The notes beneath the pieces were generated by a model that had not been told where the DNA came from, did not search any database, and worked only from the letters and a program-made list of their open reading frames with translations. Of a stretch of 38,424 bases of DNA, positions 1-8,524 are shown in pieces. A program made the position numbers and the translations under genes. Every line of letters starts with the position of its first letter. Positions within the stretch are counted from its first letter, which is position 1. Origin of the DNA: an uncultured Clostridia bacterium (GTDB lineage: Bacteria; Bacillota; Clostridia; Saccharofermentanales; Saccharofermentanaceae); the NCBI GenBank assembly GCA_905235455.1, contig CAJOLL010000008.1, forward strand, positions 1 through 38,424. The letters are read 5' to 3'.

Positions 1-638
1 CCCATGGAAGAGTGGGAAAGCAGAGCGACTACCGGCTCTTTGCCGACGAGCTGCTTGAAGGATGCGGCAGAAGAACCTGCGATAGCAGCGAGTTCTTCAG
101 GATTCGGATTCTGAACGAGACCGCAGTCACCGAATACAAATACGCCGTCTTCACCGTACTCACAGTCCGGAACGACCATTACGAAGAAAGCGGAAACGAG
201 CTTGGTGCCCGGCGCAGTCTTGATGATCTGAAGGGACGGACGGAGTGTGTTTGCCGTGGAGTGGCAGGCACCGGAAACGATACCGTCACCATCACCCATC
301 TTTACCATCATGCAGGCATAGTACATATAGTCACCGAGAAGTGTCTTCTCAGCTTCTTCCGGTGTCATACCTTTTGCTTTACGAAGCTCATAGAAGCCGT
401 TGATGTACTCCTTCGTCTTCTCGTAAGTGTGCGGGTTGATGATTGTTGCCTTGGAAATATCAAGTCCTTCGCTGTTCGCCTTGACCTCATCATCTGTACC
501 GATGATGATCAGATCTGCGATATCCTCTGCGAGGATCTCTGCTGCCGCCTCAAATGTTCTTCTGTCCATGGACTCAGGAAGAATGACGGTCTTTTTGTTG
601 CTCTTCGCTTTTGCTTTAATCTCGTCGATAAATGCCAT
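1..638 (-). CDS. pta: Phosphate acetyltransferase, N-terminal part (runs off window)
   Basis: Translating the minus strand from ATG at 638 gives 212 codons without a stop. They begin MAFIDEIKAKAKSNKKTVILPES, the typical start of phosphotransacetylase. Family-like segments follow, such as GDGDGIVSGACHSTANTLRP and a VFGDCGLVQNPNPEELA stretch. The enzyme interconverts acetyl-CoA and acetyl phosphate in the cytosol. With acetate kinase (not in the window) it makes ATP during acetate fermentation. The C-terminal third lies beyond base 1. The ribosome binding site is weak (AAGGCAGG, about 10 bases before ATG). A good promoter lies at 731-759. The gene is downstream of GH9 on the same strand but has its own promoter. 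Identity is secure from protein similarity recalled, not from a search. Confidence 0.93.
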   Translation of the reverse strand, partial: MAFIDEIKAKAKSNKKTVILPESMDRRTFEAAAEILAEDIADLIIIGTDDEVKANSEGLDISKATIINPHTYEKTKEYINGFYELRKAKGMTPEEAEKTLLGDYMYYACMMVKMGDGDGIVSGACHSTANTLRPSLQIIKTAPGTKLVSAFFVMVVPDCEYGEDGVFVFGDCGLVQNPNPEELAAIAGSSAASFKQLVGKEPVVALLSHSSM

Positions 639-730
639 AAATCAATCGCCTGCCTTAGTAAAATATTTTTCATCCGCATGTTCTCCTTCACATATGAGAA
701 GGTCGTGCGGCATTGAAATCATGTCAAGAT

Positions 731-759
731 ATTATACTCTTATAAGGGGTGCTTTTCAA
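731..759 (-). promoter_or_regulatory. pta promoter (sigma-A type)
   Basis: On the minus strand TTGAAA (759-754) is followed by a 17-base spacer and a perfect TATAAT (736-731). Transcription should start near 724, giving a leader of about 85 bases before pta. The -35 box overlaps one AAAAGCAC repeat (749-756). Confidence 0.75.
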
Positions 760-818
760 TCAGGAATCCAGTCGGGGCAGAAGATACCGGAGCATCGGTC
801 TTCCCGTTCATTATATCC

Positions 819-3452
819 TCAGGAAGGGGCCGTCCCGTAAAGGTCCTTGTCCGCGCTCAGAATGACGATCTTATCTGCCGACTGTCGGGAATAATCGTCT
901 GACAGATCAAAGTCGGACCAGTCATTGTGGTGGATCGAGAACTGGACGATGAGTTTATCCCCGGATGCCAGTGTCCCCGATCCGAAAGAACTGATCGTGC
1001 AGACAATATCCGCTCCCGCCTTCTTGGGATCCACCTTGGAAAAAGCACCGGTAACGCCGTCGATCGCTTTGTAGTTTCCGTCTTTTGCGCTTACCGCCGA
1101 ATGGTAGCAGTCAAAGGAAAGTGCTCCCGCTCCCTCATTGCTGAAGTAATAAAGGATCGAAAGCCGGCCCAGATCGATCGAAGCGGATCCCGTGTTTTCA
1201 ATCGTCATATTGCCCGAGACCGCATTCCCCTTGCCGCTCATGTTGTATTCCATCAAGACTGACACGGTGCCGTTTCCGGAAGGAGCCGAAGGTACTGTCG
1301 GAGCGGTCGTTGTCTGTGAAGGATCCGTATCCGAAGGTGTCGGAGTCGTCGGAGTGACCGCGCCCGATCCGTCCGGGACCTGTCCGTAAACAAGGACCCC
1401 GTCTTCAAACAGCGCTACGGACGCAGAAGAAGCTGCATCGGAAGCAAGTCCCGTGATCCGGAACTGCACTTCCTTTTTGTATTCTTCCTGTCCGCCCGGA
1501 TAGCACGAATACTCCGCGAAAAGCACCTGAACACAGGCAGTGTTTCCGGTTCCGCCCAGGATCGAAAGCGAAGCCACATCCTGCCCGTACGAAGAAGAGA
1601 CCGAAAGGCTGTCCGCGGTACTTCCCGAAGGAAGCAGGAAGTAATAGCGGAGCTCGAGATTTTTCGGTGCTCTCGCCGGCCAGCCCGTCATGTTATAGGT
1701 AAGCGCTTTGATCTCCAGAAAATCTGCGCCTCCTGCATTCACGGAAGCATCTACCCGATATTCTTCGCCGACTGCTTCTCCTGCACCGAATCCGGTCAGG
1801 GTCTGTCCGTGATAACGGGTATACAGTTTGGCCATAAGGCCCGTAAATCCGGCATTGTAGTCACATGCCACTTCGTTTGTATTGTAGTTACTGACTTCAT
1901 CGGTATAACCGTCCGAAGCATCCGGACCGCCGACGAGAGCGCCGCAGAGAACATGCCTCGAAGTCCCCGGTTCATTCATGTTATCGCAGTAAGAACCCTG
2001 GGCCGTTCTGTGATGAGGATGCTGCGGATAGTTATCGCCGAATCCGATCACATAGGAAAATCCCGTATCTCCCAGTGCATAATTTGCCTGTGAAACAGAA
2101 AAGTTCCAGTAAGTATCTTTTTTCCCTGCCGGGCACAGATCCGTCTCGCTGTATACTGCTGCAACAAATGCCGTGGTCGTCGCATAACGCAGCGAGCCCC
2201 AGCTGTCGAGCCAGGCAAGTCCTTGCGGCGTATACGTGATCCGTTCGCCCGAAACGGTTCCGGTCGTCCAGAAATCCAGATGCTGTTCAATCGCCTTCGC
2301 ATAGACCGGATCTCCTGTTTCCTCGGCAAGCAGCAGCGCTGCGCCGATATGCACATCGTCCCAGCACAAAGACCAGTTATAATCCTGATTCGCTTTCGGA
2401 TAATATTCTTTTGCCTTATTCAGATAAGCACTGTCCCCGCTCGCGCGATAAAGCCACACGCCGGCCCAGCAAAGTTCATCGTAATATCCGCTCCAGGAGT
2501 TGTAAAAACCGTTCGCCGCGGTATATCCGTCATCGCTTTTATACTTATCGGCAAAAGCATATAGAGACTTCGCGTGCTCGAGGCAAGTCGAACTGAAAGC
2601 AGGATCGATCTCTTTAAAGAGGATACTGCAGACTGCAAGAGAGGCGGCTGATTCCGCGGTTACCGCAGAACCCGGATGAGCGGCGTCGACATAGTACGAC
2701 GGACGATTCATCTGATATTCGACACATTCGCCGCTGCCCCACCAGCCGTGATCCGCATTCCCGTCCCCGACCTGATAATAGTAAAGTTCATCCGACGGAT
2801 GGCACTTAATGAAATATTCATTTGCCCAGCGGATATCCGCAAGTGCGTATTCGAGCTGTTTGCTATCGACATATGCATCCGGATCTTCGTATACTGACCA
2901 GCCCAGGATCGAGGCCGTATAGGCCATCGGCAGATTAAACTTCACATTGTCGCCGGCGTCAAACCAGCCTCCGGAAAGATCCAGACCCGCGTCCGATCCG
3001 TCCTTGAGACAAGAATCCCCGCGCCAGTTCGAGCGCGTCTGCCCCGGAAGATCTCCGCTTCTTTGCAGTTCATAGAAAAGAAGCGACTTCTGAAGCGCCT
3101 CACCGTAGTTATATTTCCCGGTTCCGGCAGTTCCTTCGTACCCGTCACCCGTGATCGTCCCGATCGGCCCGATCGAAGAGGTCTCGACGTTTGAAGGTAG
3201 TGTCGGAAGCGAAATATCCGACGGCTCAGAAACTTCGGTATCTGTGACCTCGGAAGTTACTTCTTTGCTTTCCGAAGATCCGTTCGAAACTTCTTCGATC
3301 GAGGTTCCTTCCGTGAGGTCTTTCACATCGGTCTTCTTCGCAAAAGTCTTTTTCCATGCGTAAACAACGCCGCCGATAACCAGTATCACGGCAAGAAAAA
3401 TGCCGCATAGCACGGCAATCTTAGTCTTCTCTTTCATCTTTCCCGACTTCAT
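819..3452 (-). CDS. Membrane-anchored GH9 endoglucanase with CBM3c and C-terminal CBM3
   Basis: This is an 877-residue cellulase. Residues 11-32 form one hydrophobic segment without an obvious signal-peptidase site, so the enzyme is probably a membrane-tethered exoprotein. A Ser/Thr/Glu-rich stalk (40-100) leads to the GH9 (alpha/alpha)6 domain (about 113-550). DAGD at 165-168 holds the catalytic base. H480 in HPHHRT and D518/E527 (acid) in the second GH9 signature are present. Residues 566-690 look like CBM3c, the module fused to processive 'theme B' GH9 enzymes. A Pro/Thr linker (695-727) then joins a second CBM3-like domain (728-877). The start has AGGAG ten bases upstream and overlaps the helicase 3' end by 32 bases. 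An alternative start is M6. Expected role: hydrolysis of cellulose or beta-glucan at the cell surface. Confidence 0.93.
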   Translation of the reverse strand: MKSGKMKEKTKIAVLCGIFLAVILVIGGVVYAWKKTFAKKTDVKDLTEGTSIEEVSNGSSESKEVTSEVTDTEVSEPSDISLPTLPSNVETSSIGPIGTITGDGYEGTAGTGKYNYGEALQKSLLFYELQRSGDLPGQTRSNWRGDSCLKDGSDAGLDLSGGWFDAGDNVKFNLPMAYTASILGWSVYEDPDAYVDSKQLEYALADIRWANEYFIKCHPSDELYYYQVGDGNADHGWWGSGECVEYQMNRPSYYVDAAHPGSAVTAESAASLAVCSILFKEIDPAFSSTCLEHAKSLYAFADKYKSDDGYTAANGFYNSWSGYYDELCWAGVWLYRASGDSAYLNKAKEYYPKANQDYNWSLCWDDVHIGAALLLAEETGDPVYAKAIEQHLDFWTTGTVSGERITYTPQGLAWLDSWGSLRYATTTAFVAAVYSETDLCPAGKKDTYWNFSVSQANYALGDTGFSYVIGFGDNYPQHPHHRTAQGSYCDNMNEPGTSRHVLCGALVGGPDASDGYTDEVSNYNTNEVACDYNAGFTGLMAKLYTRYHGQTLTGFGAGEAVGEEYRVDASVNAGGADFLEIKALTYNMTGWPARAPKNLELRYYFLLPSGSTADSLSVSSSYGQDVASLSILGGTGNTACVQVLFAEYSCYPGGQEEYKKEVQFRITGLASDAASSASVALFEDGVLVYGQVPDGSGAVTPTTPTPSDTDPSQTTTAPTVPSAPSGNGTVSVLMEYNMSGKGNAVSGNMTIENTGSASIDLGRLSILYYFSNEGAGALSFDCYHSAVSAKDGNYKAIDGVTGAFSKVDPKKAGADIVCTISSFGSGTLASGDKLIVQFSIHHNDWSDFDLSDDYSRQSADKIVILSADKDLYGTAPS

Positions 3453-4566
3453 TGATGTCCAACTCCTGTGTCGAAACTTTGGTGTAATGAAGGATGTCGT
3501 CCATCCTCAGACTCTGCGCATAATTGACGAAAGTAAAGGCCTGTCCGGCACGTCCGGCACGCCCCGTTCTTCCGATACGGTGCAGATAGTATTCGTTTTC
3601 ATTCGGCACTTCGAAATTAAATACCGTGTCGATATCGGAAACATCGATACCTCTGGCGGCGACGTCGGTCGCCACGAGGATGTTGAACCTTCCTTTTCTG
3701 AAATCGTCCATGATGCGGTTTCTTGCACCCTGACCGATATCCCCGTGGAGACACTCCGCCCTGTAGCCGAGTCTCTTAATTCCTTCGGTCACGACACGCA
3801 CACGTGTCTTTGTGTTGCAGAAAGCCATGACACGGTTACAATTATACGATTCCATGATCTTGCCGAATGCGTCCATCTTTTCTCTCTCTTCGAGGTGCAA
3901 TACGTACTGGCTGATCTTCGGCATATCCTCTTCCTTCGGAGCCACTTCGATCTCGTCCGCGCCGTCCATATATTCCCAGGTGATGTTCATGACTTCACGG
4001 GACATCGTCGCGGAGAACATGGCGATCTGCTTGTCCTGCGGCGTGAGCTTCATGATCTTTCTTATATCCTTGATGAAACCCATGTCCAGCATCTTATCCG
4101 CCTCATCGAGAACGAGGGTATAGATGTCGGAGATGTTGATGTTTCTGTGCTGCACGTGATCAAGAAGCCTGCCCGGCGTTGCGACCACGATATGCGGTTT
4201 TTTCTTGAGCATCTGGATCTGCTTATCCATCTTCTGTCCGCCGATAATTCCGCAGATCTTTAATCCCTTGATAAAAGCGCCGAGCGCACGAAGCTCCGTG
4301 CAAATCTGAAGCGCAAGCTCTCTTGTGGGACAAAGGATCAGTGCCTGAACGAAATCGGCATCCATGTTAAGATATTCCAAAATCGGGATGCCGAAAGCAA
4401 AAGTCTTACCTGTGCCGGTAGGTGCTTTTGCGATCACACAGTGATTATCCATAAGAAGCGGGATCGCCTGTTTTTGTACCGAGGTCGGTGTCGTCATGCC
4501 CATTTTCGCAAGGGCGCGCATGATCTCGGGAGAAAGATCCATCTGATTAAAAGATGTGTATTCCAA
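3421..4566 (-). CDS. DEAD-box ATP-dependent RNA helicase, minimal core
   Basis: The 381-residue protein is essentially only the two RecA-like domains of a DEAD-box helicase. Visible motifs are the Q-motif (F6 and Q31), motif I APTGTGKT (48-55), PTRELALQ (80-87), TPGR, DEAD (154-157), SAT (185-187) and HRIGRTGR (329-336). There is no basic or RNA-binding C-terminal extension, so it is nearer the short RhlE/CshB type than CshA. It should remodel RNA in the cytosol. The start codon is TTG, not ATG: the next ATG (codon 9) would remove the conserved upstream Phe, and GAGGA sits about 10 bases before the TTG. It starts 5 bases after the ltaS-like stop, so translation is probably coupled. Its pairing with a cell-wall enzyme and a cellulase is unexplained. 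Confidence 0.93.
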   Translation of the reverse strand: MEYTSFNQMDLSPEIMRALAKMGMTTPTSVQKQAIPLLMDNHCVIAKAPTGTGKTFAFGIPILEYLNMDADFVQALILCPTRELALQICTELRALGAFIKGLKICGIIGGQKMDKQIQMLKKKPHIVVATPGRLLDHVQHRNINISDIYTLVLDEADKMLDMGFIKDIRKIMKLTPQDKQIAMFSATMSREVMNITWEYMDGADEIEVAPKEEDMPKISQYVLHLEEREKMDAFGKIMESYNCNRVMAFCNTKTRVRVVTEGIKRLGYRAECLHGDIGQGARNRIMDDFRKGRFNILVATDVAARGIDVSDIDTVFNFEVPNENEYYLHRIGRTGRAGRAGQAFTFVNYAQSLRMDDILHYTKVSTQELDINEVGKDERED

Positions 4567-4571
4567 AATAA

Positions 4572-7163
4572 TTATTCCTCGATTTCCGTTTCCTTTTTCT
4601 GCGGAACAAAATAAACCATATCGTAAAGTTCCGAACGCCGCTTGGTAGATTCAAAAACATTATTGTATGCAAGAATCTGATAATCGTTGATGATGCCGGA
4701 CCTGTCCGGGACATCCTCCAAAGTATCGTATCTGTTTCCGAGACTGTCGCAGATCCCGAAAGGTGTCAAGATCGGATACTGGTCGTAGCAGTCCGCAAGC
4801 AGGAGATTATATGCAGGAAGATCGATGTCCGCCATCTGAAGAAGCAGCGTGGACAGATAGTTCAGGCTGATCTCCTTGACCTCATATTCCGGGATATCGT
4901 AGTTCGCCCAGATAAAGAAATCCGTTTTATAAAGTCTCATCAGTTCTTCACTCGAAAGATCCGTCAGTTCTTTCCCGAGAAGGGTCTCATAGAAACCATT
5001 GAGCATACTCGGCAGATGATCACCAAAGAAGCAGATGAGGACCGGCTCATCTACGGAACTGAAGTAATCGATCAGACCTTTTATGGCGATATCAGTTTGT
5101 CTGGCCAAAGTAAGGTACTGCTCTGTCTCCGGGAACTTTTCCGGATACTCAATAAGACGTACATCCTGATCAAAATCCGGATCCGTGCTGTTATAGGCAC
5201 CATGGTTCTGCATCGTGACATTAAACAGGAACAGCGGATGTTTCGGATCCTTATTCTCATAAAGCTCGATCAGTTTTTCGTAGGATGTCTCATCGGAGAT
5301 ATACGAACGGAAATACTTCGCGTTTTCTTCGTCGAAATCATCGATCGAAAGGAACCTGTCGAAGGCCATACTTCCATAGACCGCAGGACGATTCCAGCTG
5401 CTTGCCAGATACGGGTGGATTGCCGCAGTCTGATATCCCTGACTCTTCAAAAAGCGCGGGAGAGAGCCCGTGATCGACCCGATATACTGTTGGTACGGGA
5501 TACTTCCGTCCGGATAGAAAAGCATCGAGTTACCGGTCAGAAACTCAAATTCGGAATTCGCCGTTCCGCCGCCGTATACAGAAACATTGAGATCCCCGTA
5601 TACGATATTGTCGCCCTGCTTCAGTGCATCCATGTTCGGATGCAACGGCAGGTTCGTCTCAAAATCACCGACCGCCGACATATCGGAATATGATTCGTTC
5701 ATGATGCAGATGATCGTCGGTTTTTCGCCTTCCTGAAGGATCCTCTGACCTTCCAGCCGATGGAGCTCCTTTTCGTTTTCATATTCCATCATGACATCGT
5801 TCGGCAGGATATAATGCTCGACCTGGTTCTCGATCTTTTCTCCGATCATCTGTACCTGATCGATACTGTAATCATCCGGCACTTCCACGGCCAGGTGCTG
5901 AGCGTCCATGGTAAGGGAAACCAGAAGTCCGTTCTTCCTGTAATTCAGACGCTGGTTGCCGGAATCGTTCACGACACCCATTTTCTGCATCATACTAAAT
6001 GAAGCTTCCTGATACCTTCTGGAATCGATCAGCGTGATCGTCAGGAAAACGACCAGAACGACACTCACCGCGCCCAAGAACGCGCGGTGCTTTTTACCCG
6101 CGATCTCGTATCTGCATTTCGTAATGAGCAGGATCGTGAAGATAAAAAGCAGCGAGGCAATGATCAATATCGGCGTCAGCTCCACATGATAACTGCCGGA
6201 GACATTCATCGCGGTCTTCAGCGTAACGACATCCCAAACCTGCATCGGAGTACCTCTCCATATAAGTTTGAAATAGTTGAAGAGCGCGATCGCAAAGATC
6301 AGGGTATTCGCGATGATCGTCGTCAGGCGGAAGCGGTTAAAGATAACGAACAGCACGACGTAGATCACGAGGTAGTAGATATAGTTAAGGAAATATGCCG
6401 CCGGAGATTTCTCGAGTACGGAATTACCGTTGAGAAGCTCAGTGACGATAAACATCAGGACCGGCATGATAAACAGTACCGCAAAGGTCATACGTTCTCT
6501 GCCCTTTTCGGAAAGATCCACGTGAACGATCGCGATCAGGGCGCAAAGAAATACCAGGACGATACTGAAAAACATGGCCGGATAGTCCATACGGGAATAG
6601 CGGATCTGCGTATTGCACTGCAAATGCAGGCCCGGCGCCATTCCGGGATAGGATACTTCGCCAAGCTCATCCTGAACATCGGAAGATACCCATACGGACG
6701 GGACTTCTTCGCCATATGTATCGACCGCTTCCAGCGAGATGATATATGTTGTCGTGATATCCAGGTCTTTTTTGATCTTAAAGCGCAGATACTCGTTATC
6801 TTTGATCTTGCTGATCGGAACAGTTTCTTCATATATGACCTTGCCGTCTACTTTAGACAGACGAAAACGGAGATTGCCCTGAGGTGCCATAACGTTACCG
6901 GATTCCAGGTTCGTGGCCATGCGGATCTCGATAAAATCAACATGAGGCTGCTCGGGAGTGAACGGCTGCTCCAGCGGTCTTCCGGCATTGATTCTTCCGA
7001 TCGGGCGGGGATTTGTACCCAGACAGGAGACTGTCTTTCTAAAAGCAAAAACACCCGACGCGAATACGACCGTAAGCAGAAGCGCGACCATGACTATGAG
7101 CACCATCGTCCAGCGCAGTCTGTTCTTCGTCAAACTGAAATGTTTTTTCGTAAACTTAATCAA
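4572..7163 (-). CDS. LTA synthase-family sulfatase-fold membrane protein
   Basis: This 863-residue protein belongs to the LtaS family, which transfers glycerol-phosphate (or a related group) from phosphatidylglycerol onto a polymer outside the membrane. TM1 spans about 18-41. An unusual stretch of about 140 residues, probably Ig-like, follows (50-190). Then come six hydrophobic segments (about 195-215, 226-244, 257-276, 281-300, 331-347, 361-379) and an extracellular sulfatase-like domain (about 481-760). Predicted metal and catalytic residues are E490 (MNESYSD), nucleophile T534 (GGGTANSEFEFLTG) and D715/H716 (FFGDHLP). The start is TTG with GAGAGG five bases upstream; no better ATG is nearby. 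It heads the operon with the helicase and GH9 genes. Whether the product is lipoteichoic acid or a modified glycan cannot be told. Confidence 0.88.
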   Translation of the reverse strand: MIKFTKKHFSLTKNRLRWTMVLIVMVALLLTVVFASGVFAFRKTVSCLGTNPRPIGRINAGRPLEQPFTPEQPHVDFIEIRMATNLESGNVMAPQGNLRFRLSKVDGKVIYEETVPISKIKDNEYLRFKIKKDLDITTTYIISLEAVDTYGEEVPSVWVSSDVQDELGEVSYPGMAPGLHLQCNTQIRYSRMDYPAMFFSIVLVFLCALIAIVHVDLSEKGRERMTFAVLFIMPVLMFIVTELLNGNSVLEKSPAAYFLNYIYYLVIYVVLFVIFNRFRLTTIIANTLIFAIALFNYFKLIWRGTPMQVWDVVTLKTAMNVSGSYHVELTPILIIASLLFIFTILLITKCRYEIAGKKHRAFLGAVSVVLVVFLTITLIDSRRYQEASFSMMQKMGVVNDSGNQRLNYRKNGLLVSLTMDAQHLAVEVPDDYSIDQVQMIGEKIENQVEHYILPNDVMMEYENEKELHRLEGQRILQEGEKPTIICIMNESYSDMSAVGDFETNLPLHPNMDALKQGDNIVYGDLNVSVYGGGTANSEFEFLTGNSMLFYPDGSIPYQQYIGSITGSLPRFLKSQGYQTAAIHPYLASSWNRPAVYGSMAFDRFLSIDDFDEENAKYFRSYISDETSYEKLIELYENKDPKHPLFLFNVTMQNHGAYNSTDPDFDQDVRLIEYPEKFPETEQYLTLARQTDIAIKGLIDYFSSVDEPVLICFFGDHLPSMLNGFYETLLGKELTDLSSEELMRLYKTDFFIWANYDIPEYEVKEISLNYLSTLLLQMADIDLPAYNLLLADCYDQYPILTPFGICDSLGNRYDTLEDVPDRSGIINDYQILAYNNVFESTKRRSELYDMVYFVPQKKETEIEE

Positions 7164-7216
7164 GTTATCCTCTCATCATGCGAATATGCATACATATCCT
7201 ATGTTTAATTGCTCGT

Positions 7217-7249
7217 TTCCTATTATAGGAAGTTTTTCTTTACTTGCAA
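7217..7249 (-). promoter_or_regulatory. Promoter of ltaS-like operon with palindrome at -10
   Basis: On the minus strand TTGCAA (7249-7244), 16 bases, then TATAAT (7227-7222). The -10 box lies inside a perfect palindrome TTCCTAT-N-ATAGGAA (7217-7231), a possible operator. The leader to the TTG start is about 50 bases. The palindrome could be coincidental because the -10 box itself supplies its centre. Confidence 0.6.
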
Positions 7250-7334
7250 TCTCATTCACTTGTATAATTGCACAGATTTCACAGTATATATGTTTTATCC
7301 CGACGATCGTTTATCTTCGAAACTTTCCTGCGAG

Positions 7335-7751
7335 TTATTTTTCGAAGATGAATGCGTTAGGAAGGAGATCCGCGAGTGTACAGATCGAAGGGTTTACGTT
7401 TTCTTCAACGATGATCCGGAATGTATTTAAATCGACATGTTCGGAAAGGACCTGGCGGCAGACACCGCAGGGATAACATGGTTCGGTTGCATCCTCGCCT
7501 GACGGAGCTCCGGAGATGGCGATCGCGAGGAACTCTTTTTCACCTTCACTGATTGCTTTGGAAAGTGCGACACGCTCGGCGCAAAGGCTCGGGGACATCA
7601 CGGAGGATTCGATATTACAGCCCCGGAAGACTTTCCCGTCTTTGGTCAGGAGCGCCGCTCCGACGGTAAAACCCGAGAACGGAACATATGCATTTTTACG
7701 CGCTTCTTTTGCCTCATTAAGAAGTTTTTTCTCATCGATCTTCTTTTCCAT
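7335..7751 (-). CDS. cdd: Cytidine deaminase
   Basis: From ATG at 7751 the product is 138 residues, normal for the small tetrameric zinc cytidine deaminases. The zinc and catalytic motif CAERVA and the second cysteine pair PCGVCRQ are present, as is the N-terminal AYVPFSGFTVGAAL substrate loop. It deaminates cytidine and deoxycytidine to uridine and deoxyuridine in pyrimidine salvage. A longer reading frame begins at 7784, but the ATG at 7751 has AAAGGCGGGA just upstream and matches the usual family N-terminus better. It is the last gene of the deoB-deoC-cdd set, about 70 bases after deoC. Together these pass nucleoside-derived deoxyribose into glycolysis. No nucleoside phosphorylase or transporter gene is in the window. 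Confidence 0.93.
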   Translation of the reverse strand: MEKKIDEKKLLNEAKEARKNAYVPFSGFTVGAALLTKDGKVFRGCNIESSVMSPSLCAERVALSKAISEGEKEFLAIAISGAPSGEDATEPCYPCGVCRQVLSEHVDLNTFRIIVEENVNPSICTLADLLPNAFIFEK

Positions 7752-7822
7752 TTCTGTCCCGCCTTTCCGCTGCGCCATCTCCATTATCCGGACGCTGTTT
7801 TCTTCGCACTTTTCCCCGGGGC

Positions 7823-8473
7823 TTACTTCACCAGACGGCTGGTGCCGAGTCTGTCTGCGCCTGCTTCGATCATGGCCTTCGCATCCGCAAAATCTTTTAT
7901 GCCGCCGGCCGCTTTTACCTTCACTTCCGGCGCGGAATATTTACGCAGAAGCGCGACATCTTCTACCGTCGCACCGCCTGTCGAAAAACCGGTTGATGTC
8001 TTGATGAAATCTGCTTTTGCTTTGCTTACAAGTTCGCACATCTTGATTTTCTCTTCTTCTGTCAGCTGGCAGGTCTCGATGATGACCTTGAGGATCACAC
8101 CCTCGCAGGCTTCTCTCATCGCCAGAAGCTCGAGATACACACGATCGAATTTGCCGTTTTTCACGTCGCAGAGATTGACGACCATGTCGATCTCCGAAGC
8201 TCCTTGACGGATCGCTTCCTTTGCCTCAAAAACTTTTGTCGCCGCCGTGGAATAACCATTCGGAAAACCGATAACCGTACACACCGGAAGCTGTCCTTTC
8301 AGAAACTGCGCCGCATCGTTCACGTAGCAGGGCGGGATGCATACACTTGCCGTTCCTGCGGCAAGTGCCGCCTCGCAGAGCGATCGGATCTCCTCCAGAG
8401 TCGATGTCGTGCGCAGCAGTGTATGGTCGACTTTCGCTATGATCCTTTTTTCTTCTTCCGTGTATTCTTTCAT
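7823..8473 (-). CDS. deoC: Deoxyribose-phosphate aldolase
   Basis: A 216-residue class I aldolase that splits 2-deoxyribose-5-phosphate into acetaldehyde and glyceraldehyde-3-phosphate. The Schiff-base lysine is K158 in FIKTSTGFS. The proton-relay lysine is K187 (VKVKAAGGI), and D96 lies in EIDMVVN. The length is typical. AAAGAGGA stands about 5 bases before ATG. It lies between deoB, which makes its substrate by moving phosphate from C1 to C5, and cdd. All are on the minus strand with short gaps, so one operon is likely. Confidence 0.95.
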   Translation of the reverse strand: MKEYTEEEKRIIAKVDHTLLRTTSTLEEIRSLCEAALAAGTASVCIPPCYVNDAAQFLKGQLPVCTVIGFPNGYSTAATKVFEAKEAIRQGASEIDMVVNLCDVKNGKFDRVYLELLAMREACEGVILKVIIETCQLTEEEKIKMCELVSKAKADFIKTSTGFSTGGATVEDVALLRKYSAPEVKVKAAGGIKDFADAKAMIEAGADRLGTSRLVK

Positions 8474-8524
8474 ACGTTTTCCTCTTTCATTTTGCGTTGT
8501 TCTTCGTCAAAAGCACCTGTCTTC

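Noticed and set aside
3400-4263. 287-residue plus-strand frame opposite the DEAD-box helicase
   Set aside because: The minus strand encodes all helicase motifs; the plus frame has no recognisable motif.
6087-7208. 373-residue plus-strand frame opposite the ltaS-like gene
   Set aside because: It is antisense to a clear LtaS-family protein, has no ribosome site and is rich in Arg/Asp/His as expected from a shadow frame.
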